A stretch of 17,959 bases of DNA from Anaerolinea sp. (GCA_014879765.1 JACSRL010000556.1:1-17959); one strand, 5' to 3'. Positions 1-6,996 are shown, numbered from the stretch's first letter. Program-made: numbers and translations. The notes: generated by a model not told the origin, from the letters alone.

Positions 1-971
1 TCGCTCTGGCCGGTCTCCGACCGAGCCAGCACGCCCTTTTCGCTCTGGCCGGTCTCCGACCGAGCCAGCGCACGCTCCAGGATCAGCAGCGCGGTCGGAT
101 CAGCCCGCAGCTCCACACCGTCGCCGGCCAGCCGCTGCGCCATTCTGGGCAGAAACTCAGCCGCCGCGTCACGGTGTACCAGCACCGTGTCCAGCGCGTT
201 GCAGACGCTGGGTCGCTGCGTCTTGGCGTTGTGGATGATCTCCACCGCCTTGGCCTGGTCGGCCGAGGCGTCCACGAACAGATGGCAGATGCCCAGGCCG
301 CCGGTCATCACCGGCACCGTGGCCTGCTCGCGGCAGAGCTTGTGCAGCGCCGCGCCCCCGCGCGGGATGATCATGTCCACGTAGGCGTCCAGCCGCAGCA
401 GCTCGGTGATCAGGCTGCGGTCGATGCGGTCGATGTAGAGCAGCGCGTCGGCCGGCAGGCCAGTCTCCTCCAGCGCGGCCTGGATCACCTGAACCATGGC
501 CAGGTTGCTGCGCAGCGTTTCCTTGCCGCCGCGCAGGATGGCCGCGTTGCCCGTTTTCAGGCTCAGCGCGGCGATGTCGATGGTCACATTGGGCCGCGCC
601 TCGTAGATCACCCCCAGCACCCCCAGCGGCGTGCGGCGGCGGGCGATGCGCAGGCCGTTGGGCAGCACCCGGCCATCGAACTCCTGGCCGACCGGGTCAG
701 GCAGGGCCGCTACCGACCGGGTGTCGGCCGCGATGCCGGCCAGCCGCTCTTCGTCCAGCAGCAGCCGGTCCAACAGCGCGGGAGAAAGGCCGGCCGCCTG
801 GCCATCGGCCACATCCAGCCCGTTGGCAGCCAGGATCGGCGCCTGGTCACGTTCCAGGCCATCGGCGATGGCCTGGAGCGCGGCGTTCTTCTGCGCGGTG
901 GAGGCGCGGGCCAGCAGGCGGCCGGCCGCCTTGGCGCGCTGGCCGAGAGAGATCATAATTGAATCGCTCAC
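1..971 (-). CDS. proA: Gamma-glutamyl phosphate reductase, 3' end cut by the window edge
   Basis: ProA reduces gamma-glutamyl phosphate to glutamate-5-semialdehyde with NADPH in cytosolic proline synthesis. The reading begins with the family's N-terminal GQRAKAA block and contains YEARPNVTIDI, ILRGGKE, IPRGG and the active-site segment SVCNALDT (Cys about residue 257 from the GTG). About 323 codons are visible of a usual 410-420; the gene is open at the left edge. I chose GTG at 971-969 over ATG at 956. The GTG has GGAG seven bases upstream, overlapping the stop of the preceding gene, while the ATG has no clear ribosome site. The gap to the upstream gene is only 10 nt with no terminator, so proA can be read as third gene of the ATPase/TOPRIM transcript. 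Oddity: two copies of a hairpin repeat are translated in frame as LARSETGQS at residues about 302-310 and 315-323, in a linker that varies between ProA proteins. Confidence 0.93.
   Translation of the reverse strand, partial: MSDSIMISLGQRAKAAGRLLARASTAQKNAALQAIADGLERDQAPILAANGLDVADGQAAGLSPALLDRLLLDEERLAGIAADTRSVAALPDPVGQEFDGRVLPNGLRIARRRTPLGVLGVIYEARPNVTIDIAALSLKTGNAAILRGGKETLRSNLAMVQVIQAALEETGLPADALLYIDRIDRSLITELLRLDAYVDMIIPRGGAALHKLCREQATVPVMTGGLGICHLFVDASADQAKAVEIIHNAKTQRPSVCNALDTVLVHRDAAAEFLPRMAQRLAGDGVELRADPTALLILERALARSETGQSEKGVLARSETGQS
2..69 (-). repeat. Two tandem copies of a 29-bp hairpin repeat inside proA
   Basis: Identical 29-bp copies lie at 2-30 and 41-69, period 39 bp (13 codons), so the reading frame is kept. 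Each copy, read on the minus strand, folds as CTGGC, a bulged T, CGGTC, loop GGA, GACCG, GCCAG. The same 29 bp occurs twice more on the plus strand after mutS2 (9557-9585 and 9602-9630). The dispersed, palindromic character is that of a REP-type element. It encodes LARSETGQS in proA. Confidence 0.9.
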
Positions 972-981
972 AATAAAACTC

Positions 982-1632
982 CTAGGTACCAATAGCTATG
1001 GCCCAGCCGGCGCTTTCGATCACCACCTGGAGAGCACTTTCCAGCGTGCGAAACGCAGACAATTGGCGAAGCGGAGAAAAATCTGTTATCAACGACGACA
1101 CCCGCAATGCACTCTGCGTCGCTCGAAATTGTTTCAACCGGCGTCCATGCAGGCCAGATGCCTGACGCAGGAGCTCATGCAGCACCGTTTTCGGGTCAGG
1201 CAAGCTTTCAAGCTCCATCAGCCCTGGAAGAGCAAGCGATTGACGACCTGATCGATTGCCTGCTGCATGTCTGATGGCTGTCTCATCGAACAAGAGCCAA
1301 GCCTCGGTCATTCGAATCGGAATCACACATACCCAAGGAGGTGCGACAGCAGGGGGAGCGTTGATAGCCTCGTGGATTTCGTTTTTACGCTGATCCAGAG
1401 ACTGTTTTTCCGCGTCACGATGGACGAATAAGAGATCACAAGGATACAGATCTAAAGCCAGGCGGATCTTGTCACGCAGATCTCTCGGCGGATCTGGAAG
1501 GCGACGCAGATCTGCCAGCCTCGCCTGAACAGCGCATTTTACGCCGTTTTCACGCAACAACCATGATAGGAGCGGCAGCAAAGCGACGTCCGAACTGCCA
1601 TCTGAAACCAGTGAGTATGTCAGTTCGATCAT
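982..1632 (-). CDS. TOPRIM-like DUF4276-type protein, putative effector of the ATPase pair
   Basis: 216 residues, soluble. The N-terminus has a strand followed by SDGSSD (residues 10-15). A second hydrophobic strand ends in FVHRDAE, with D73 and E75 in the place of the TOPRIM DxD/DxE metal site. Downstream comes the conserved block IPIRMTEAWLL and then PDPK. This layout matches my recollection of the DUF4276 family, TOPRIM-fold proteins often paired with AAA ATPases. By analogy with PARIS, OLD and Gabija modules it would be a metal-dependent nuclease held or triggered by the ATPase; that is inference. Its ATG lies 2 nt after the ATPase stop, so the two are translationally coupled. Its stop overlaps the GGAG used by proA. 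Base composition is visibly less GC-rich than the flanking genes, suggesting transfer. The fold is likely; the biochemical activity is not shown by sequence alone. Confidence 0.8.
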   Translation of the reverse strand: MIELTYSLVSDGSSDVALLPLLSWLLRENGVKCAVQARLADLRRLPDPPRDLRDKIRLALDLYPCDLLFVHRDAEKQSLDQRKNEIHEAINAPPAVAPPWVCVIPIRMTEAWLLFDETAIRHAAGNRSGRQSLALPGLMELESLPDPKTVLHELLRQASGLHGRRLKQFRATQSALRVSSLITDFSPLRQLSAFRTLESALQVVIESAGWAIAIGT

Positions 1633-1634
1633 GG

Positions 1635-3146
1635 CTATTCTGTGATCAGGTTCGTACCTGGCGTGGAGAAAAAGCCCAATTGGCGCATATCGTCGCGATC
1701 AACAACACGTCGGACCTGGCGTTTCTCCTGTGATTCTCCGTTGGCCTGGCCAAACTCAGGGCGCAGAACGGGATTCAGATAAGCCAAGAGCTGTCCTCTG
1801 GCCACTGGCTTGGTCTCAGGGTTCGCCCGTTCGCGCCATGTGTCTGGCAGCCAACTGAAACGCGCGGCCTTGAACCTGACGTTGGCGTCGTCAACGACCT
1901 CACGCAGCTCTGCCACCAGCAGACTGTCGTCAGGAACCTGATTCACCACAACTGGCGAATGCGTATTGATGATTACCTGGCGCAGCGGGTTATCAGTTCC
2001 GACTGGCATCTCGACATCGCAGACGATATCCTGTAACAAATCAATAATCGCAGGAATCCGACTGGGATGAATGCCATTTTCTGGTTCTTCCATACACATG
2101 AGCCCACCGGCGCTTGGTTCGATATCCAGGACTGCAAGAGCCAGGAAACGCAACGTACCATCGGAAAGAGATCGGGCTGGATAGACCGTTCCATCCCGCT
2201 CGGTAACGTGCAAGGTGAGCAACTCCCGCTTTGGATCCCGATCGACCCCCACCGCAGTGACGTCATCGATGAACTCGGACAGCCGGCGGGCCACACGCTC
2301 ATAGACCGGTGATTGGTCACCGTTTCTCTGGTCTGTTTGGTCTGGTAAACGAGCCAGATAGTACAATGTGGCAGGCACGTGAGAACCATCCGCCAACATA
2401 CCCGGTGACGTTGTAAAGGAGTCCGGCTCTCGCAGCGCCGAAGGTTCAAGTTGAAGCGATTGCCAAGCCTGCATCTCCCGCCGAACGACGAGCGCTGTGG
2501 GGCTTTCGGTTGCATTTACGGTGGAAAGGACGGTTCTCGGCAAGTTGGCAGCCAGGAATGTTTTTGGCATGCCTTGAACACCATCCTGGCTCAATCTGAC
2601 GAAAGATCTGTCGCCATCTTCTTTGGTAGCTATAAAAGGCGATGTTCTTCGTCCCCACAATACTGACCGTCGCCACTCCTTTGAATGAGGGAACCGCAAC
2701 ACGGAAGGACCAACCCCCAGGTTTATGTGCTGCAGTTCCTCCTTGCACAACACAAGAGAACCGAGTGTCGGAAGGTTTCCGTCAGTACGATAGCCGATGG
2801 TGAGGCAATAGCGAACCAGGGTGATCTTCGCCGTCGCTTTTTGGCCGAGATCATCGATCGCCTCTTTAGGAATGATCATCTCGGCCTCGAACGTCATGGT
2901 GTCCCTATAGGTATTGCCGACACGATGAAACAAGCCGCGGATGTCCCCGGTCCGCTTGCCTTCCGAGCGCACAGCCAACGCCGCATTCATCAGGGTATCA
3001 TTGGCCAGCAAACTGAGAAACCGAATTGCGTCAAACAAATTTGATTTGCCGACGGCGTTCGGTCCAGCTATACACGTGAATGGCCCGAACCTGACGTCAA
3101 CATCCACCAAGTTCTTGAATCCTGACACTTTCAGCCGCGTTAACAT
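1635..3146 (-). CDS. ABC-type AAA ATPase (AAA_15/AAA_21-like), partner of the TOPRIM-like protein
   Basis: 503 residues with a complete SMC/RecF-like ATPase site: N-terminal LTRLKVSGFKNL strand, Walker A GPNAVGKSN (28-36), signature LSDGT (327-331), Walker B LMCMEEPENG with the glutamates at 353-354, and a switch histidine in NTHSP (H396). The 290 residues between Walker A and signature form the usual lid/coiled insertion. There is no transmembrane segment. The start ATG has GGAGAG seven bases upstream, and a TTGACG/TATAAT promoter lies 43 bp further up. The organisation (own promoter, ATPase then 2 nt then TOPRIM-like gene) is that of two-gene anti-phage modules such as PARIS (AriA/AriB). 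Other roles, for example DNA repair, cannot be excluded. AT-richer codons than the neighbours point to horizontal acquisition. Confidence 0.88.
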   Translation of the reverse strand: MLTRLKVSGFKNLVDVDVRFGPFTCIAGPNAVGKSNLFDAIRFLSLLANDTLMNAALAVRSEGKRTGDIRGLFHRVGNTYRDTMTFEAEMIIPKEAIDDLGQKATAKITLVRYCLTIGYRTDGNLPTLGSLVLCKEELQHINLGVGPSVLRFPHSKEWRRSVLWGRRTSPFIATKEDGDRSFVRLSQDGVQGMPKTFLAANLPRTVLSTVNATESPTALVVRREMQAWQSLQLEPSALREPDSFTTSPGMLADGSHVPATLYYLARLPDQTDQRNGDQSPVYERVARRLSEFIDDVTAVGVDRDPKRELLTLHVTERDGTVYPARSLSDGTLRFLALAVLDIEPSAGGLMCMEEPENGIHPSRIPAIIDLLQDIVCDVEMPVGTDNPLRQVIINTHSPVVVNQVPDDSLLVAELREVVDDANVRFKAARFSWLPDTWRERANPETKPVARGQLLAYLNPVLRPEFGQANGESQEKRQVRRVVDRDDMRQLGFFSTPGTNLITE

Positions 3147-3188
3147 GATGACGCTCTCCGTATGAGCCTAAACCGATTAGCTCTTGCC

Positions 3189-3216
3189 ATTATAGCGGAA
3201 CACTGGGCTCCGTCAA
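3189..3216 (-). promoter_or_regulatory. Sigma-70-type promoter of the ATPase/TOPRIM module
   Basis: On the minus strand a -35 TTGACG (3216-3211) and a perfect -10 TATAAT (3194-3189) are separated by 16 bp. The expected start is near 3182, giving a leader of about 36 nt that carries the GGAGAG ribosome site. This is one of the two best promoters in the window and faces the ATPase gene. Confidence 0.72.
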
Positions 3217-3334
3217 GGTTGGCCTATCTCATCGACATTTCAGCGACCAAGAGCGGGCATCTACCATTCGGTCCATAGGGCGCCGAAGCTCCTGCCGAAA
3301 TGATACGAGTGTGTTTGAAATGAGTTGACGTCCC

Positions 3335-3436
3335 AGACTTCGGACGGCGAAGCCGGCCGGTTGAAGTTATGCCAGGTTCTTGATGGCAAAGGGCTTCGCG
3401 CGCAGGACTCGGCCGGTGCGGCACCGTCCGAAGTCT
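3335..3436. repeat. 102-bp element with AGACTTCGGA inverted ends
   Basis: A 13-bp perfect inverted repeat (AGACTTCGGACGG at 3335-3347, its complement at 3424-3436) bounds a 76-bp interior. The arms continue imperfectly inward to a shared GGCCG. No coding capacity is evident. The 10-bp terminal core recurs at 14533/14622, and bases 3377-3404 match 5664-5691 on the other strand at 26 of 28 positions. It resembles a small non-autonomous palindromic element (MITE or long REP). Confidence 0.75.
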
Positions 3437-3515
3437 TGTCAGTTCAAGCAGACCGCAATTCAAGTATCTGCGCGTCAGCGCCCGGCGCCAAACGATCTTG
3501 TGTAGTAACTGTTTA

Positions 3516-3605
3516 GATGCCGGGCAATTGCGCTTGACTTCGTAGCGTGAATTGGCTTCACGTGTCACATTGCAAGCGTAGATGCTACGCTAAGTGCCCG
3601 GCACC
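3516..3605. repeat. About 90-bp element with TGCCGGGCA inverted ends
   Basis: TGCCGGGCA at 3518-3526 is exactly complemented at 3595-3603. The arms extend imperfectly on both sides (AGATGCCGGGCAATTGCGC against AGGTGCCGGGCACTTAGCG). Inside, further short complementary blocks (around GTAGCGT and CTACGCT) would let the whole segment fold. There is no reading frame of note. It sits between the 102-bp element and the terminator of the dehydrogenase gene. The sequence differs from the AGACTTCGGA family, so I treat it as a separate repeat type. Confidence 0.6.
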
Positions 3606-3631
3606 TACGGCTGAATAGTCACCTTGTGTAC

Positions 3632-3680
3632 AAAAAAACTCGACTTCGGCGTCAACATCAGTCAACGCCAAAGTCGAGTT
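3632..3680 (-). terminator. Intrinsic terminator of the aldehyde dehydrogenase gene
   Basis: Read on the minus strand, a 16-bp stem (3680-3665 with 3652-3637, one G-U-type mismatch) and a 12-nt loop are followed directly by a T run (complement of the seven A at 3632-3638). The structure begins 24 nt after the dehydrogenase stop. On the plus strand no T run follows, so it acts for the minus-strand gene. Confidence 0.9.
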
Positions 3681-3704
3681 GTAGGGTCGATGGTCGCCGA
3701 AACG

Positions 3705-5441
3705 CTACCGCAGCCGGCCCAGCACTTCATCCATCACCAGATGCGATGCGCCCTGCACGCCCCAGAGCAGGCCCCGCTTCTCCAGGTTGATCACGCGCTT
3801 GACGGTGCCCTGGACCGCGCCGACCACCGGCTCCAGACGCTGGCGGGTGGATGTGCCGCGCGTCATCTTGAGCACGGCCTTGCCCAGCTCGTAGTTGCCG
3901 GGGGAGCGCATGATGGTGGCAATGTCGAAGGCCGGCGGCGGCTGGCCCACGGCATAGGCGTAGGGTCGGGTGAACTGGACCACCCCTTCTTTGCCGTGGA
4001 TGCGCCCATAGCCGGAGTGCTTGATGCCGCCGAAGGGCAGCATGGGGACGGCAAACTGCGTGATGGTGTCGTTGATGATCACCGAGGACGCCTCGATCTG
4101 GCGCGCCACCTTCCAGGCGTGCTGCAAGTCCCGGCTCCAGACCGATGCGCCCAGCCCAAGCTGGCTGTCATTGGCCAACTCGATGGCCTCGGCATCGCTG
4201 GCCACCTTGACGATGGGCATAAACGGCCCGAAAGTCTCTTCGTTCATCAGCTTCATGTCATGCGTGACATCCACCAGCACGGTGGGGCTGACGAAGTTGC
4301 CGACCATCTCACCGCCGGCCAGCACGCGCGCGCCGCGCTCCTGGGCGTCGGCCAGATGGGCGGCGATCACCTTCAGTTGGCGCGGGTCGGTGATGGGGCC
4401 AAGATCAAACATGCTGGCGGTGTCCCGCGAGTAGCCCATGGTGAAGCGCTCGGTCTCGTGCAGCACCAGCTCCAGGAACTGATCGTACACCTGCTCGTGG
4501 ACATAGACGCGTTCGACCGCCATGCAGGTCTGGCCGGCGTTGAAGAAGGCGCCCCAGACACCCCAGCGCGCGGCCGCGGCCAGATCGGCGTCTTCCAACA
4601 CGATCATGGCGTCCTTGCCGCCCAGCTCACAGGCCAGGGGAGTCAGCTTCTCGGCCGCGACCTTGGCCACCGTGCGGCCGGTCAGGGTCGATCCGGTCAG
4701 GAAGATATAATCGGGGTCGGACTGCACCAGCGCCGCCCCAACCCGGCCATCGCCGTGCAACACGCGCACGAAAGGCTTCATCTCTGGCACGCGTTCGATC
4801 AGGCGCTCCAGCAGCAGGCCGGTGGCCGCGGTCACCTCCGAGGGCTTCAGCACCACGGTGTTGCCCGCCAGCAGCGCGCCCAGCACGGGCGGCATGGCCA
4901 GCGCAAAGGGATAGTTCCAGGGAGAGATAACCGCCACCACGCCGTAGGGCCGCGGCTCCACATAGCACTTCTTGAAGAAGAACATGCTGCTGGAGACCTC
5001 GTAGCGCTTCAGCCAACGCTTGGCATGTTGCAGATAGGAATCGAGCATATCGACGGTGATGAAGACCTCGATCATGGCGTCCTGGCGCGATTTGCCGCAG
5101 TCCTGGTTGATCACGTCGGTGATCTCGTCCATGGAGTCGATCAGCAGCTTTTGGAATTTGCGCAGGACCGCCACGCGCGTGGCCACATCCTTCCGGGCCC
5201 AGATGCGGGCCGCCGTCCGCATCTCCGCCATGGCCTGCTCCACATCGGCGGGCGTGGCCATGGGCAACTCCCCAAAGCTGTTGCCGGAGGCAGGGTTGAT
5301 GAATTTCAACATGTCTGGCGCGGCAGGCCTGGAAGTTCCATTTTCTTCGAAGCCAGCCACAGGCGCGGTCTTGGCCATTTCCCCATGGCCGTTGCCGTTC
5401 GTTGGGCTGACGATCTCTAGCAAATCAGTGCCGGTAGTCAT
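3705..5441 (-). CDS. NAD(P)-dependent aldehyde dehydrogenase with extended ends
   Basis: 578 residues, about 80-100 longer than typical class enzymes. It oxidises an aldehyde to the carboxylate with NAD(P)+; the substrate cannot be told, although the succinate-semialdehyde and long-chain aldehyde subfamilies are plausible. Visible landmarks are SPWNYPF (N176), the FLTGS cofactor loop, CELGGKD (E272), GQTCMAVERV (catalytic C306), NEETFGPFMP and LPFGGIKHSGYGR. ATG 5441 was chosen because AGGAG lies five bases upstream and the reading further upstream lacks family similarity. The N-terminus holds two similar copies of the opening NPxxGNxxGE strand (P13-E21 and P50-E58). About 75 residues after the catalytic domain form a basic, partly helical tail of unknown role. 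It has its own candidate promoter and a terminator, so it is probably monocistronic although it lies between proB and proA. Confidence 0.93.
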   Translation of the reverse strand: MTTGTDLLEIVSPTNGNGHGEMAKTAPVAGFEENGTSRPAAPDMLKFINPASGNSFGELPMATPADVEQAMAEMRTAARIWARKDVATRVAVLRKFQKLLIDSMDEITDVINQDCGKSRQDAMIEVFITVDMLDSYLQHAKRWLKRYEVSSSMFFFKKCYVEPRPYGVVAVISPWNYPFALAMPPVLGALLAGNTVVLKPSEVTAATGLLLERLIERVPEMKPFVRVLHGDGRVGAALVQSDPDYIFLTGSTLTGRTVAKVAAEKLTPLACELGGKDAMIVLEDADLAAAARWGVWGAFFNAGQTCMAVERVYVHEQVYDQFLELVLHETERFTMGYSRDTASMFDLGPITDPRQLKVIAAHLADAQERGARVLAGGEMVGNFVSPTVLVDVTHDMKLMNEETFGPFMPIVKVASDAEAIELANDSQLGLGASVWSRDLQHAWKVARQIEASSVIINDTITQFAVPMLPFGGIKHSGYGRIHGKEGVVQFTRPYAYAVGQPPPAFDIATIMRSPGNYELGKAVLKMTRGTSTRQRLEPVVGAVQGTVKRVINLEKRGLLWGVQGASHLVMDEVLGRLR

Positions 5442-5522
5442 GGTTGCTCCTTTTTCTTCAGTAAAGAGGGAGGAAATCCGCCGCAGTTTGCCAGGAAAAC
5501 AGGGGATAGGCCGAAAACACGC

Positions 5523-5543
5523 CTGCCAGTGCGGCGCTGGCAG
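5523..5543 (-). other. Leader hairpin upstream of the aldehyde dehydrogenase gene
   Basis: CTGCCAG (5523-5529) and CTGGCAG (5537-5543) form a 7-bp stem with a 7-nt loop. It lies in the expected 5' leader of about 125 nt. No T run follows and no known riboswitch was recognised. Confidence 0.4.
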
Positions 5544-5574
5544 TGCAGCCAGGCAGTACAATCGGTGGTCTAAC

Positions 5575-5583
5575 AGTATACCA
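5575..5583 (-). promoter_or_regulatory. Extended -10 promoter candidate for the aldehyde dehydrogenase gene
   Basis: The minus strand reads TGGTATACTG, a TGN-TATACT extended -10 box, with no good -35 hexamer at 17 bp. The predicted start is near 5568. The extended -10 form matches the mutS2 promoter candidate. Confidence 0.45.
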
Positions 5584-5625
5584 CACTATGACGCAGCGCG
5601 CCACAATTCGATTGGGGTGCTCAAA

Positions 5626-5691
5626 GCGGGTTGAACCGCGAGACTTGGAAAGTCGCCGGGGCTTGCGAGCGAAGCCCTTTGCCGTCAAGAA
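5626..5691. repeat. Degenerate repeat fragment with three small hairpins, covering the proB stop codon
   Basis: Three adjacent hairpins are visible: GCGG/CCGC (5626-5639), GACTT-GGA-AAGTC (5642-5654) and GGGCTT-GCGAGCG-AAGCCC (5659-5677). The segment starts with AGACTT. At 5664-5691 it matches the complement of 3377-3404 inside the 102-bp element at 26 of 28 bases. The match includes the proB TGA (5687-5685). It looks like a deleted copy of the AGACTTCGGA family. No T run follows on the minus strand, so this is at best a weak terminator of proB. Confidence 0.65.
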
Positions 5692-6815
5692 TACAGCACC
5701 ACCAGGTCATCGCGATGGACGAGCTCCGGGCTGTTCTCGTAGCCCAGGATGCCGGCGATCTCCTCCGAACGCCGGCCCTGGATGAGTTTCAGCGAAACCA
5801 CGCCGTAGCGGGTCAAGCCGCGGGCGATCTCGCGGCCGGCGCGGTTGCAGATGCGCACCGTATCGCCCCGCTCAAACTGCCCCTCGACGCTCACGACGCC
5901 CACCGGCAGCAGGCTGCGCCCCTGGCTGACCAGCGCGGTCGCTGCGCCGTCGTCCACGGTGACGCGGCCGGCCGGCGCGGGCCCGCCCAGCAGCCAGCGT
6001 TTGCGGCTCTCCAGCCGGTTGGCCAGCGGCGTGAAGCGGGTGCCCACCCGCTCGCCCTGCACCACCCGCACCACCACCTCCTCCACCGCGCCGGCCGCGA
6101 TCACTACCTCGGCGCCGCCGCGGCGGGCCAGGTCGGCCGCGGCCAGCTTGGTGCTCATGCCGCCGGTGCCCAGCCCACTGCGGCTGCCGCCGGCCAGCGC
6201 GTGCAGCTCGTCGTCGATCTGTTCCACCTCAGTGATGAGCTGCGCGGCGGGATCGGTGCGCGGGTCGGCGGTGAACAGCCCCGGCTGGTCGGTGAGGATC
6301 AGCAGCAGCTCCGCCTCCACCAGATTGGACACCAGCGCCGACAGGTTGTCGTTGTCGCCCAGCTTGATCTCCTCGGTGGAGATGGCATCGTTTTCGTTGA
6401 TGATGGGCACAATGCCGGCGGCCAGCAGGGCTTGCAGCATGTCGCGCGCGTTCAGATAGCGGTTGCGGTCGTCCAGGTCTGAGCGAGTCAGCAGCACCTG
6501 ACCGACGACGATGCCGTAGATGTCGAAGAACTGCTCGTAGTGGGCCATCAGCCGGCTCTGGCCCACCGCGGCCAGCATCTGCTTGGCGGGCATGGCCACC
6601 GGCAAGGAGCGCTGGCCCAGCCGCTCCCGGCCGGCCGTGATAGCGGCCGAGCTGACCACCACCACCTCGACGCCGGCCGCGTGCAGCCGGGCGCATTGGC
6701 GCACGATGTCCAGCATGCGCGGCCGGTTGAGCTGCGGCGAGCCGGCCGTCAGCACACTGGTGCCCAGCTTGAGGACAAGACGGCGACAGGAAAAAGAGGT
6801 TGGGGGTGTTGGCAT
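5685..6815 (-). CDS. proB: Glutamate 5-kinase
   Basis: 376 residues, the normal ProB length. It phosphorylates glutamate to gamma-glutamyl phosphate, the unstable substrate passed to ProA. The amino-acid kinase domain (about 1-260) shows RLVLKLGTSVL, VVVVSSAAITAGRERL, NENDAISTEEIKLGDNDNLSA and GTGGMSTKLAAA. A C-terminal PUA domain (about 275-376) contains the GRVTVDDGAATAL and FERGDTVRI blocks, as in longer bacterial ProB proteins. ATG 6815 gives the correct N-terminus (residue 12 begins the first strand). The reading upstream is open but unrelated to the family. No clear ribosome site precedes this ATG. Its stop codon lies within a repeat-derived segment. proA is about 4.7 kb downstream on the same strand, so the usual proBA pairing is broken, although both enzymes are present. 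Confidence 0.96.
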   Translation of the reverse strand: MPTPPTSFSCRRLVLKLGTSVLTAGSPQLNRPRMLDIVRQCARLHAAGVEVVVVSSAAITAGRERLGQRSLPVAMPAKQMLAAVGQSRLMAHYEQFFDIYGIVVGQVLLTRSDLDDRNRYLNARDMLQALLAAGIVPIINENDAISTEEIKLGDNDNLSALVSNLVEAELLLILTDQPGLFTADPRTDPAAQLITEVEQIDDELHALAGGSRSGLGTGGMSTKLAAADLARRGGAEVVIAAGAVEEVVVRVVQGERVGTRFTPLANRLESRKRWLLGGPAPAGRVTVDDGAATALVSQGRSLLPVGVVSVEGQFERGDTVRICNRAGREIARGLTRYGVVSLKLIQGRRSEEIAGILGYENSPELVHRDDLVVLYS

Positions 6816-6996
6816 AGTTTGGTCAAACGCTGGTGCGCGGCAGCCGGCGCAGGGAGATCGATCGGGCCTTTGGCGGCCGATCTGGATGCGCCCCAAGTCT
6901 ACAGCCACAGCCCTGTTCTGCCAAATCGCTCTGGCAATCTGAAGACGCCAATCCACCAATCGCCAGGCCACCAATTTACTTCTTGCATACTGCCTA
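6816..6996. other. Divergent proB/mutS2 intergenic region
   Basis: About 180 bp between two divergent starts. It has one direct repeat, CCACCAAT at 6953-6960 and 6968-6975, in a degenerate heptamer-like tract. I see no convincing promoter or ribosome site for proB here. Confidence 0.5.

Noticed and set aside
2..69. Possible CRISPR array from identical direct repeats (also 9556-9645)
   Set aside because: Only two copies per site, 10-16 bp between them, spacer not unique, and the proA copies are translated in frame; no cas genes.
174..962. Plus-strand frames opposite proA
   Set aside because: No family similarity; proA on the minus strand explains the coding signal.
3624..5420. Long plus-strand open frame opposite the aldehyde dehydrogenase
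   Set aside because: It is His/Gln/Gly-rich shadow sequence with no family motif; the minus frame has a full set of dehydrogenase motifs and a terminator.
5442..5561. Upstream extension of the aldehyde dehydrogenase to an earlier ATG
   Set aside because: The added residues are not family-like and ATG 5441 has AGGAG five bases upstream; a promoter candidate also lies at 5575-5583.
6894..6930. Another AGACTT-type repeat copy upstream of proB
   Set aside because: Only AGACTTGGGG and a distant CGGCCG on the minus strand agree; too little to separate from chance.
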